This document shows positions 30,315 to 38,846 of a stretch of DNA of 64,000 bases, piece by piece. Source of the DNA: CAVWCW01 sp963753615 (GTDB lineage: Bacteria; Pseudomonadota; Gammaproteobacteria; Chromatiales; Chromatiaceae); assembly GCA_963753615.1 (NCBI GenBank), contig CAVWCW010000033.1, forward strand, positions 1 to 64,000, in the 5' to 3' direction. Under the pieces are notes generated by a model that was not told where the DNA came from, ran no database searches, and worked only from the letters and a program-made list of their open reading frames with translations. Position 1 is the stretch's first letter; each line of letters opens with the position of its first letter. A program made the position numbers and the translations under genes.

Positions 30315-31811
30315 ATGGACTTCTCCATCGTCATCCCGGTCAAGAATGAAGCGGACAATATCGCGCCCCTGGTCGGCGAGATTCGCGCCGCATGCGACGA
30401 CCGCTTCGATTACGAGCTCATCTACGTCGACGACGGCAGCGACGACTCCACCCCCGATGCACTGAATACCCTGCAGGCCGGATTCCCCCGCTTGCGGGTG
30501 CTGCGCCATGCCCGCAATTGCGGCCAAAGCACCGGGCTGCGTACCGGCGTGCGCGCCGCCCGCGCCGACTGGATACTGACCTTGGACGGCGACGGCCAGA
30601 ACGACCCGGCAGACATCCCGGCCCTGGTCGAGCGGCTGCGGGAGCATCCCGCCTCCGGGCAACCGCTGCAGCTGATCATCGGCCACCGGGCCAAGCGCCA
30701 GGACAGCTGGTTGCGCAAGCTCTCCTCGCGGGTCGCCAACGGCGTGCGTTCCCGGCTGCTGCACGACGCCACCCCGGACAGTGGCTGCGGACTCAAGCTG
30801 TTCTCGCGCCCGGCGTTCCTCGAACTGCCCTACTTCGACCATATGCACCGCTTTCTGCCCGCCTTGTTCCAGCGCAACGGCGGCGCGGTGATCTCGGTGC
30901 GAGTCAATCACCGCCCGCGCACCCGCGGGCTCTCCAAGTACGGCCTGCACAACCGGCTGTGGGTCGGCATCGTTGACCTGTTCGGGGTGAACTGGCTGCT
31001 GCGCCGAGCGAAGCTGCCCGAGGTGAGCGAACTCGGGGCCGACGGCGAGCCCGGGCCTGATCCCTTGAGCGGTCCCCGCGCCCCGGGCATCAATCCACGG
31101 GTCCTGCTGCAAGGACTGCTGCTGATACTCTCGCTGGCGGCCCTCGGCTACCTGCTGGACGCCGTCGGCCTCGGCAAGTTGCTGGACACCGCCTGGATCG
31201 ACAGCGAGATCAAGGGCAAGGGCTACCAGGGCGCGCTACTGTTCGCAGCCGTCGGCGCTCTGGCGGTTGGCGTCGGCCTGCCGCGCCAGCTGGTGAGTTT
31301 TCTCGCCGGTTATGCCTTCGGCTTCGGCTGGGGCCTGGCATTGGCCCTGGCCGCCTCGATAATGGGCTGCATCGGCGCCTTCTTTTATGCCCGCTGGCTC
31401 GGACGTTCTCTGGTCCAAGCCCATTTTGGCCGCCGCATCCAGCGCTTCAACGACTTCGTCAGCGGCCATGTGTTCTCGATGACCCTGCTGATCCGGCTGC
31501 TGCCGGTGGGCAGCAACCTGGCGACCAATCTGGCGGCGGGAGTAACCCGGGTCGGCCCCCTGCCCTTCTTCCTGGGCTCGGTTTTGGGCTATGTGCCGCA
31601 AACCGCCGTATTCGCCCTCGCCGGCAGCGGCATCAACCTGAACCCGGTGTTTCGCATCGGCCTGGCGGCGGCCCTGTTCGTGGTTTCCGCCCTGATCGGC
31701 GCCTACCTCTACCGGCATTTCCGCCAAGGGCGCAGCCTGGATCGCGAGATCGACATCGACCTGGGCGAGCCCGCCCCCGCGGCGCAAGCACCGCGGTCCA
31801 GTCGCCGCTGA
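30315..31811 (+). CDS. Fusion: GT2 dolichyl-phosphate-sugar-synthase-like domain + VTT (TVP38/DedA) membrane domain
   Basis: Residues 1-235 are a GT-A glycosyltransferase family 2 domain (MDFSIVIPVKNEADNI, VDDGSDDST, the DxD-type LDGDGQNDP, SGCGLKLFSR). This is the type that loads sugars onto polyprenyl phosphate. After a linker (about 245-275), residues 280-480 form a multi-helix domain with LPRQLVSFLAGYAFGFGWG and LLPVGSNLATNLAAG, typical of TVP38/TMEM64 (VTT) proteins. One helical subdomain likely anchors the enzyme and could move lipids. The start at 30315 fits the domain. The frame is open to 30195. An epimerase follows, so envelope glycan or glycolipid synthesis is plausible. Confidence 0.9.
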   Translation: MDFSIVIPVKNEADNIAPLVGEIRAACDDRFDYELIYVDDGSDDSTPDALNTLQAGFPRLRVLRHARNCGQSTGLRTGVRAARADWILTLDGDGQNDPADIPALVERLREHPASGQPLQLIIGHRAKRQDSWLRKLSSRVANGVRSRLLHDATPDSGCGLKLFSRPAFLELPYFDHMHRFLPALFQRNGGAVISVRVNHRPRTRGLSKYGLHNRLWVGIVDLFGVNWLLRRAKLPEVSELGADGEPGPDPLSGPRAPGINPRVLLQGLLLILSLAALGYLLDAVGLGKLLDTAWIDSEIKGKGYQGALLFAAVGALAVGVGLPRQLVSFLAGYAFGFGWGLALALAASIMGCIGAFFYARWLGRSLVQAHFGRRIQRFNDFVSGHVFSMTLLIRLLPVGSNLATNLAAGVTRVGPLPFFLGSVLGYVPQTAVFALAGSGINLNPVFRIGLAAALFVVSALIGAYLYRHFRQGRSLDREIDIDLGEPAPAAQAPRSSRR

Positions 31812-31952
31812 GACGAGGGCGCCGGTCCTGCCGGCGTGCTATCATCCGCGCTTCTGCGATAGCGGCGGGGCCAGCCCGCTGCGCCGACGCAACCGAACAG
31901 CCATAGATCCTGTCCCCGGGCCGGCGGCCCCGGGACCCGGCAACCGCAATGA

Positions 31953-32969
31953 ATGAACATGCGTAAGGTCCTGATTACCGGCGGTGCCGGCTTCATCGGC
32001 AACGAACTCTGCTTGCGACTGCTGCACCAGGGCGACCAGGTGGTGGCCGTCGACAACCTCAATGATTACTACGACCCGGCTCTCAAGCGGGCCCGATTGG
32101 GGCGCATCGAGCCCAACCAACGCTTCACCTTCCATGAGCTGGACATTGCCGACCGCCCGGCACTGGCCCGGTTGTTCGCCGAGCATCGTTTCGACGCGGT
32201 GGTCAACCTGGCGGCCCAGGCCGGCGTGCGCTATTCGCTGCAGAACCCCCAGGCCTATGTGGATGCGAACCTGGTGGGTTTCGCCAACCTGCTGGAGGGC
32301 TGCCGCCACTCCGGTGTCGGCCACCTGGTGTTCGCTTCCTCCAGTTCGGTGTATGGGGCCAATACCCGGCTGCCGTTTTCCGAGCACGACAATGTGGACC
32401 ACCCGGTATCCCTGTACGCGGCAGCGAAGAAGGCCAACGAACTGCTGGCCCACAGCTACGCTCACCTGTTCGGCTTGCCCTGCACGGGGCTGCGGTTCTT
32501 TACCGTATACGGACCCTGGGGCCGGCCGGACATGGCCTACTTCAGCTTTACCCGCAAGATTCTGGCCGGCGAGCCGATTCCGGTGTTCAACCAGGGCCGG
32601 ATGCGCCGCGATTTCACCTATATCGACGACGTCGTCGAAGGCTTGGTGCGGGTCATCGGGCACCCGGCCCAACCGGACCCCGAATGGAACGGCGACCGCC
32701 CGGACCCGGCCACCAGCTACGCTCCCTATCGTGTCTACAACATCGGCAACAACCAACCGGTAGAGCTTCTGGACTTCATCCGCACCCTGGAGACTTGCCT
32801 CGGAAAGCAGGCCGAGTTGGAACTCCTGCCGATGCAGGAAGGAGACGTCCGGGCCACCATGGCGGACATTTCGGACCTGGAACGGGCGGTGGGCTTCCGC
32901 CCGAATACACCTTTGGACCTGGGGCTGGAGAAGTTCGTCGCCTGGTACCGGAAACACTACGCAGCCTGA
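31953..32969 (+). CDS. NAD-dependent nucleotide-sugar epimerase (UDP-glucuronate 4-epimerase-like)
   Basis: This 338-residue extended short-chain dehydrogenase starts MNMRKVLITGGAGFIGNELC. It has LAAQAGVRYSLQNPQAYVD, the catalytic YAAAKKANELLAHSY, FTVYGPWGRPDMAYF and RRDFTYIDDVVEG, the pattern of UDP-glucuronate 4-epimerases used for capsule and O-antigen sugars. The substrate is inferred from sequence pattern. It lies 141 bases after the GT2-VTT gene on the same strand. Confidence 0.88.
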   Translation: MNMRKVLITGGAGFIGNELCLRLLHQGDQVVAVDNLNDYYDPALKRARLGRIEPNQRFTFHELDIADRPALARLFAEHRFDAVVNLAAQAGVRYSLQNPQAYVDANLVGFANLLEGCRHSGVGHLVFASSSSVYGANTRLPFSEHDNVDHPVSLYAAAKKANELLAHSYAHLFGLPCTGLRFFTVYGPWGRPDMAYFSFTRKILAGEPIPVFNQGRMRRDFTYIDDVVEGLVRVIGHPAQPDPEWNGDRPDPATSYAPYRVYNIGNNQPVELLDFIRTLETCLGKQAELELLPMQEGDVRATMADISDLERAVGFRPNTPLDLGLEKFVAWYRKHYAA

Positions 32970-33128
32970 GCCGCCCTCACATTCGTGCGCATAGTCCGTA
33001 TATTTCGCCCCGGGCGCTCGCAAACCTCGAGTAAGTAAGCTTTTTGTAAATTGTTGCAATGGAGGTCGCTGGTACGGCGCTTCCCGGCGCAGAGGTCGGG
33101 CGCACGGGCTGGCGCAGCCCCCAGCGGG

Positions 33129-34235
33129 ATGTCATACTTTGGAAAAGTCGGTGCTCGCAAACCCCCGGAGAAGACCGTGCATAGCGTGCTGATAGTCGAC
33201 GATCAATCGATCAGCAGAATGATTCTGGAAGAATTGGTCTGCTCGATCGGCCCTGAGATCAAGACCCAGTCCTTCTCCGATCCGGTGTCGGCACTGGAGT
33301 GGGCAAAGCACAACCGCCACGACCTGGTAGTGACAGATTATAAGATGCCCAACATGGACGGAGCAGAGTTCACCCATTGGCTGCGCCAAATCCCCAGCTG
33401 CGCCGACGTACCGGTAGTAATCATCACCTGCGTGGATGAGAAAGCGGTGCGCTATCGAGCGCTGGAAGCAGGCGCCACCGATTTTTTAACCAAACCGATC
33501 GACCACGACGAATGCCGCGTCCGCTGCCGGAACCTGCTGACCCTGCGCCAGCAGCAGCAAATCATCAAGGACAGGGCCCACTGGCTGGAACGGGAGATCG
33601 ACGCCAAGACCGCGGAACTGCGCCAGCGCGAGGAAGAAACCCTGATCCGCCTGGCCCGGGCCGGGGAGTATCGGGACGAGGACACCGGCAACCACGTCGC
33701 CCGCATGGCCCGCTACAGCCGGTTGATTGCCGAGACGATGGAGCTTGGCGAAGAGGCCTGCGACATCATCCAGCACTCGGCGCCGATGCACGACATCGGC
33801 AAGATCGGGATCCCCGACCACATCCTGAGAAAGCCGGGGCCATTGAACGCTGAAGAATGGACCGAAATGCAGCGCCATACCGTTTACGGCTACGAGATCC
33901 TGCGCGACAGCCCATCGAAATACCTGCAGACGGGAGCCGTCATCGCTCTCTGTCATCATGAAAAGTTCAACGGCAACGGCTATCCCAACGGGCTCGCCGG
34001 TGAGCGCATCCCGATCGAGGCCCGCGTCGTCACCGTCGCCGACGTATTCGATGCCCTGACCTCGGTTCGGCCGTACAAAGGCGCTTGGCCCATGGAACAG
34101 GCACTGGACCTGTTGAACGAGGAAAGTGGGACGACTTTCGACTCGGCTTGCGTCGATGCCTTCATGCATAACCTGCCGGAGGTTAGGCGCATCATGGGCG
34201 AGCTGCCCGACCTGCAAAACGGCACCGGGCCCTGA
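33129..34235 (+). CDS. RpfG-like response regulator with HD-GYP domain
   Basis: An N-terminal receiver domain (about 15-135) holds phospho-acceptor D70 in VVTDYKMPNMDG and the switch Lys in TKPIDHDE. A coiled linker leads to an HD-GYP domain with H221-D222 (HDIGKIGIPD), HHEKFNGNGYPNG (GYP at 284-286) and a VADVFDALTS motif. HD-GYP proteins of this layout, such as RpfG, hydrolyse cyclic di-GMP. It has 368 residues. The ATG at 33129 is used, and a GTG at 33177 is an alternative. The next gene starts 32 bases later and looks like its phosphorelay partner. Confidence 0.92.
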   Translation: MSYFGKVGARKPPEKTVHSVLIVDDQSISRMILEELVCSIGPEIKTQSFSDPVSALEWAKHNRHDLVVTDYKMPNMDGAEFTHWLRQIPSCADVPVVIITCVDEKAVRYRALEAGATDFLTKPIDHDECRVRCRNLLTLRQQQQIIKDRAHWLEREIDAKTAELRQREEETLIRLARAGEYRDEDTGNHVARMARYSRLIAETMELGEEACDIIQHSAPMHDIGKIGIPDHILRKPGPLNAEEWTEMQRHTVYGYEILRDSPSKYLQTGAVIALCHHEKFNGNGYPNGLAGERIPIEARVVTVADVFDALTSVRPYKGAWPMEQALDLLNEESGTTFDSACVDAFMHNLPEVRRIMGELPDLQNGTGP

Positions 34236-34266
34236 GCATGGGCCGTATTGCGGAAGCTGCGGCGTC

Positions 34267-35490
34267 ATGAACGCGGTGCTCTTATTGTCCCCCGATCCTG
34301 GGCACCGCCAAGAACTGGCGGGCTACATAGCGCAGTGGGATTGGCCGCTGGATGAATGCGCGAATTCGGTGCAGGCGTTCGTTACGCTGATGCGGGCCGC
34401 GGACGATGGACGTTCCTACCGGCGCATCCTGGTGGATGGTCGCGGACTCGATATGTCGCCGCTGCAATTCATCGCCTCGCTGCAGGCCGAGCCAAGTCTA
34501 GAGCAACTCCCACTGGCTCTTATCTCGCCACCCTTGCCGGAACTGGAGCGTCGCCAACTTCGTGCCGCGGGCTATCTCAGCATCGTCGAGACTCCGCTGG
34601 ACAAACCCCGGCTGTTCCACGCTCTGAGCGCTGAGCCGGGGCCGGCACCCAGCGCCGATAACCTGCTGAACCTGGATGCGCACCAGCGCAGGCAGCGCCT
34701 GCGCATCCCGACCCGGAAGATTCTGCTGGCGGAAACCTGCGAGCCAACGCGCCGAAGCCTGACCCGAATCCTGAGCAAGGCCGGTTACAACGTCTGTGCG
34801 ATGCGCGACGGCGAGCAAGCGCTGAACGCCTTGGAAAGAGAACGGTTCGACGTCGCCGTTCTGGGTTGGGAAATGCCGTCGATCAGCGGGGCAGATGTGG
34901 CCCGAATCTACGCTTTCACCCGTACCTCCAAGCCTCAGACCGAGTTCCTGTTCGTCACGTCAAACCGCGGAGCGGGCCTGTCTCTATCGGGGGATGAGGT
35001 CGACCCGAAATCGGTTCTGACCAAACCAGTACAAGCAACATCACTGCTCGGAGCGATCGAGGCGGCCCTGCAAAGCCAGCCAGCGCCGGACGCGGGGGCG
35101 CCCGACGCCTTGCGCCTGGTCCAGCGCATTCCGCTCGACCGAAAAGTGCTCGACAACCTGAGTCGGCTGGCGCCGGCCCCCGACTTTGTCGAGCAACTGA
35201 TCCAGGAGTTCATCCGCGACGGCTTGCAATGGATAAACCGCCTGCAGCAAGCTGCCGAAGGCCGGGACTACGAGGGTTTCCAAGCCGCCGCTCACGCCCT
35301 GATCGACAATTCCGGACATCTCGGCGCGTCGGCCTTACGCCAATGCGCAGTTAATGCCATGCGCTTGGGTAGGAACGGGTTTCCCGGACAGGCCATAGTC
35401 CTAGCCAACGACGCCGCCGATGTCTTCGAGGCTACCCGCAAGGCCCTGATCGAGTATCTGCAGCGGCGCACCGGGGTCTTGCGCAGCTAA
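34267..35490 (+). CDS. Kinase-less RpfC-like protein: REC-pseudoREC-HPt
   Basis: This 407-residue cytoplasmic protein has no kinase domain. Residues 1-125 resemble a receiver with an Asp at position 57 (ILVDGRGLDM). Residues 150-270 form a second receiver-like domain whose phospho-acceptor position is Gly200 (VAVLGWEMPSISG) but which keeps a TKPVQATSL lysine. Residues 290-400 are a histidine-phosphotransfer domain with H343 in AAHALIDNSGHLGA, although the usual Lys after it is replaced. Placed after an RpfG-like gene, it looks like the C-terminal half of RpfC without sensor and kinase. Confidence 0.82.
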   Translation: MNAVLLLSPDPGHRQELAGYIAQWDWPLDECANSVQAFVTLMRAADDGRSYRRILVDGRGLDMSPLQFIASLQAEPSLEQLPLALISPPLPELERRQLRAAGYLSIVETPLDKPRLFHALSAEPGPAPSADNLLNLDAHQRRQRLRIPTRKILLAETCEPTRRSLTRILSKAGYNVCAMRDGEQALNALERERFDVAVLGWEMPSISGADVARIYAFTRTSKPQTEFLFVTSNRGAGLSLSGDEVDPKSVLTKPVQATSLLGAIEAALQSQPAPDAGAPDALRLVQRIPLDRKVLDNLSRLAPAPDFVEQLIQEFIRDGLQWINRLQQAAEGRDYEGFQAAAHALIDNSGHLGASALRQCAVNAMRLGRNGFPGQAIVLANDAADVFEATRKALIEYLQRRTGVLRS

Positions 35491-35491
35491 C

Positions 35492-35745
35492 CCGGATAGT
35501 CCACCAGGCCGCCAGGCGGCTGCGCATCAGCGACTGGAAATTCGAGACATTGAATAGGACTCGGAAGGCGTTTCCAGCGGAACATCCTGTACAACACCGC
35601 CTGACTATCGCGCCCCTGGCTGATTCCTGCGCACCTGGACTGGCGCTTCACTCAACCGGTAGCTACGGCTAGAGATTTCGCTCCAGAGCGGCGCCCAACC
35701 GCACAGACCCTGCGCCAGCAACGGGATGCCTGGTGAAATTTCCGG
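35492..35745. repeat. Inverted-repeat element B (long form, MITE-like)
   Basis: It starts two bases after the upstream stop codon with CCGGATAGTCCACCAGGC and ends with GCCTGGTGAAATTTCCGG, so the termini are inverted. Its first half matches the reverse complement of element A (41969-42100). Its second half matches the reverse complement of element C (43007-43195), including the segments around CTGATTCCTG and CTCAACCGGTAGCTACGG. No coding capacity. It appears to be a dispersed non-autonomous element. Confidence 0.8.
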
Positions 35746-36059
35746 GCATAGCGGACTCTGGAGCAACCCATCCTCGGCATTTTGCGTCGCGGCAAAGCGT
35801 TCCTTCGACGCAATTTCAAGCCAGGAGATTGATTTCGAGTTGGGCTCGGATCAAGCGCCGAGGCGCCCCGCGTCCGTTCACCCGGCATGGCCGTCCATGG
35901 AGCCGAGTCCCGGGGTTGGTTTGCGGCTCGACCGCCCTGAGCAGTTTTGCCTTTCGGTTGGCAAGGCGCGTCCCGCGCAACTTCAATGTATGATTATCTA
36001 CCTGTTTACTGGAAACGGCGCCCGAGCGATCTCGGCGACATTCAACGGGGATAGGCGCT
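35746..36059. other. Intergenic region upstream of the zinc-ribbon gene
   Basis: Just over 300 bases follow element B. I see no gene. A weak promoter-like TTGCCT ... TATGAT pair lies near 35949-35995, and GGGGATAGG precedes the next start codon. Confidence 0.35.
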
Positions 36060-36638
36060 ATGTCGGCCGGAAAGCTGATTCTTCACCCACAATCGGCGTT
36101 CGTGCCGCCGCCGGGTCAGCGCGGCCTGGTTTCTGCTATAGCGGAGATAGGACTGGTCGGCGAGACGCTGGATTCCCCACCGGAACGACAAGGCTTCCTG
36201 GTCGGTGAACGTTTCCTGCAAATGGTCAGCTTTCTCGGCTGCTCGCCCCATATCGAGCTGGCACCGCCGGCCGGGGGCGGCGACGACTTCTGTTACTTGG
36301 AAGTGCTCGGCCCCTGGACGCTCCCCAGGCTCTTCCGAGGGCGCAATACCCGGCCCCCGGGCTGCCCCGGCTGCGGCCGCCGTCAGGACGGCCTGCACTC
36401 GCACGTGCGGCCTTGGGCAGAGTTGCCGGAGGCATTGCGCTGGCAGTGCGGACATTGCGGCGCGGAACACCACCCGGCCCAATGGAATTGGCGACACCAG
36501 GGCGGAGCAGCCCGCATTGCGCTGTCGATCAACGGCATATTCCCCAGCGAGGCGCTACCGAGCGACGCGCTGCTGCACCAGCTGAAGGCCCTGGACGGCA
36601 ACCCTTGGGGCTATTGCTATATTCAGGATTTCGACTGA
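36060..36638 (+). CDS. Hypothetical protein with zinc-ribbon cysteines
   Basis: The 192-residue soluble protein contains CPGCGRRQ near residue 101 and CGHCGAEH near residue 129. The two CxxC knuckles, about 28 residues apart, form a likely zinc ribbon. The N-terminal part (LVSAIAEIGLVGE, FLQMVSFLGCSPHIELAPP) and the C-terminal part (ALSINGIFPSEALPS) show no motif I recognise. It is convergent with the EEP-family gene. Confidence 0.7.
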   Translation: MSAGKLILHPQSAFVPPPGQRGLVSAIAEIGLVGETLDSPPERQGFLVGERFLQMVSFLGCSPHIELAPPAGGGDDFCYLEVLGPWTLPRLFRGRNTRPPGCPGCGRRQDGLHSHVRPWAELPEALRWQCGHCGAEHHPAQWNWRHQGGAARIALSINGIFPSEALPSDALLHQLKALDGNPWGYCYIQDFD

Positions 36639-36848
36639 GCCCACCGCGCACCGTTGAGCGCGCCTTTTTCGCGCTGCCCGGAACCCGACCAAGCACAGTT
36701 CAGGAACGGATTGAATCGCGTTTCCGGCGCGAGGCTTGATGCCCCGCCATTTTTTGGCGTTCAACCGCCTCAAAACGAAGCCTTTTGGAAACCGCATTAT
36801 CCAAAGCCGCGTTGCGGGAAGCCAGGGAGGACTTTTTCCGGCGTCGCC

Positions 36849-37646
36849 TTAAGCGGCGATGCGGACCCCCGCCGGCAAATGCACCTCGACCTCGATCGGC
36901 AGGTGGTCGGAAAAAGGGTAATCCAGGACCCGGGTGCGCACCACCCCGAGAGAGGAAGACACCAGGATATGGTCTAGATTTCGCATCGGCCGCCAACTGG
37001 GAAAAGTCTTGAGTTCGCGGGACGGCTCGCACAACCCGACCCTGCGGATCAGGCGCTGCAGGGCCTCGGCATCGCACTCGCAATTGAGGTCCCCCATCAG
37101 CACCAGATTCGGGTAGTCTGCGACCAACTCGCCGATGTAGCCCAATTGGCGGCCCTGGGCCCGCTTCCCCAGCGCCAAGTGCAGGACACAGACGGCCAAC
37201 CCCTCGCCGCCACGGCCGAACTCCACCAGAATCGCACCGCGCCCGGGTAACCCGGGCAATTTGTGCTCCTCCACCGCGCTCGGGCGCAGGCGCGTGAGCA
37301 CGCCGTTGCTGTGCTGGGCCAGCTTGCCCAGACTGCGGTTGATTTGCTTGTACCAATGGGGAAAACCCGCGCGATGGGCCAGGTACTCGGTTTGATCGAC
37401 GAAACCGCTGCGCAGACTGCCGGAATCCACCTCCTGCAGGCCGACCAGATCGTAGCGGGCCAGCAGGGCCGCGATCCGATTCAGATTGGCCAGACGCTCG
37501 CGGTTCGGCAGAAAATGTTTCCAGCTATGGGTGAAATACTGACGATAGTGCCGGGTATCGACGCCGGTCTGGATATTATAACTGATCAGCCGAAGCCGTT
37601 GGGGGGCTGCGCCGCCGTCCTCGCCGAATGCCGCCGGTTTGTTCAA
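36849..37646 (-). CDS. Endonuclease/exonuclease/phosphatase (EEP) family protein
   Basis: This 265-residue protein has the EEP catalytic layout. It includes ISYNIQTGVD (Asn), GLQEVDSGS (metal Glu), LHLALGKRAQ, MGDLNCECD (Asp-x-Asn) and FSDHLPIEVEVHL (final Asp-His). No signal peptide is visible. The start codon is a TTG at 37646 (LNKPAAFGED). An internal start nearer RLRLISYNIQ is possible. The substrate (DNA, phosphoinositide or other phosphodiester) cannot be decided. Confidence 0.85.
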   Translation of the reverse strand: MNKPAAFGEDGGAAPQRLRLISYNIQTGVDTRHYRQYFTHSWKHFLPNRERLANLNRIAALLARYDLVGLQEVDSGSLRSGFVDQTEYLAHRAGFPHWYKQINRSLGKLAQHSNGVLTRLRPSAVEEHKLPGLPGRGAILVEFGRGGEGLAVCVLHLALGKRAQGRQLGYIGELVADYPNLVLMGDLNCECDAEALQRLIRRVGLCEPSRELKTFPSWRPMRNLDHILVSSSLGVVRTRVLDYPFSDHLPIEVEVHLPAGVRIAA

Positions 37647-37793
37647 GGCAATTTCTTTCGATTTCCTGCCCGACCGTTAAGGGCTTCTCTTGCGGGAAGG
37701 TTAATGCCAAGCGCCAGCGCCTGCAACCGATGGTGCAGCCCCCGGCGGCGAACCCGAAGCGGCGCCGCGCCATCCCTGGCGGTTAATCGGCGG

Positions 37794-38405
37794 TTATTGC
37801 AGTCCCTGGACGTACTGGGCCACTGCCGCGATCTCCGCATCGGTCATCTCGGCGGCCACGCCCCGCATCATCTTGCCCTTCTCAGAGGCCCCGCGATCTC
37901 CGGAGCGGTAATCCTTCAGGGCCTTTTCAACGTAGGCGGCATGTTGCCCGGAGACCGCGGGGAAACCAGCCGCCGGGTTACCCTTCCCGTTGGGGGTATG
38001 ACAGGCCTGGCACGCCGAAACCCCAGAAGCCGCGTTGCCGCCACGGTACATCTCGCCGCCGGCATCGGCTAAGGCCGGGTCTGCGCTACCCGGAGCTTGC
38101 TTCTGGCCGGCATACCAAACCGCCAGATCCGCCATATCCTCTTCACTCAGAGGCGCCACCATGGCAGTCATGGTCGGGTCCTTGCGCTGCCCGGACTTGA
38201 ACGCCTGCAACTGGCCCTCAAGGTAGCCGGCATGCTGGCCCGCGAGCTTGGGCCAGATCGGATTCACGCTGTTGCCGTCCGCACTGTGGCAGGCAGTGCA
38301 AGTGGCCGATTTGGCCTTGCCCGCCGCCGCGTCGCCGGCCATCGCCTGCGTGCCGCCCACCGACAATACGGTGGCGATAGAGAGGGATAGGAGCCACTTG
38401 TTCAT
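37794..38405 (-). CDS. Di-haem cytochrome c4
   Basis: The 203-residue periplasmic protein has a signal peptide ending AMA (about 1-23) and two haem c sites, CTACH at 36-40 and CQACH at 132-136. Each is followed by the cytochrome c4 pattern (WPKLAGQHAGYLEGQL and FPAVSGQHAAYVEKAL) with Met ligands in TMTAMV and KGKMMRGV. Cytochrome c4 carries electrons between the quinol-oxidising complex and terminal oxidases or denitrification enzymes. Monocistronic. Confidence 0.94.
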   Translation of the reverse strand: MNKWLLSLSIATVLSVGGTQAMAGDAAAGKAKSATCTACHSADGNSVNPIWPKLAGQHAGYLEGQLQAFKSGQRKDPTMTAMVAPLSEEDMADLAVWYAGQKQAPGSADPALADAGGEMYRGGNAASGVSACQACHTPNGKGNPAAGFPAVSGQHAAYVEKALKDYRSGDRGASEKGKMMRGVAAEMTDAEIAAVAQYVQGLQ

Positions 38406-38846
38406 GCTTCACCTTTCCAAGTTGGTGCCCCGGAGCCCGACCGCTGAGGCGCCGAAGCCATGAAGAGAGCGGCCCGAAAACGGCCCGCAAAAGGGTGTTA
38501 TTTATAGCAAAATCGAGCCCTCAGGGTCAACTCCACAAGGCTCAGGGGTTATCCCCGAGCGAACCTGCAGTCCTGGGGCGGGCGCGCATGTGATAAAGTT
38601 TGAAAAGAGGCTCCAAGGGCCCGAACGGCCCCCCCTCGTTCCCAACCCGCAGACGCTCGGAACCCCCTCAGGCGAGGGGAGCGCTGAATGTTCGGCATTT
38701 CCGGTTGGTGGCGGTATGCCCCTGCATTTTCGACCGCATCGGGCGCTCGAAAACAACGGCTGTCGGAAACTTTTATTCGAAATCCGTGCCGAAAACTTCC
38801 AGGGATGGGGGGCGGCATCTCCAATAGGACGCTGGCGAAATCATCG
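38406..38846. other. Divergent intergenic region between cytochrome c4 and menF
   Basis: These 441 bases carry the promoters of both divergent genes. The menF frame stays open up to 38688, but the extra codons are not similar to isochorismate synthases. I see no clear operator. Confidence 0.4.

Noticed and set aside
31842..33059. A 405-codon minus-strand open frame
   Set aside because: Shadow of the epimerase gene. It has no Shine-Dalgarno, and the real gene on the other strand has full catalytic motifs.
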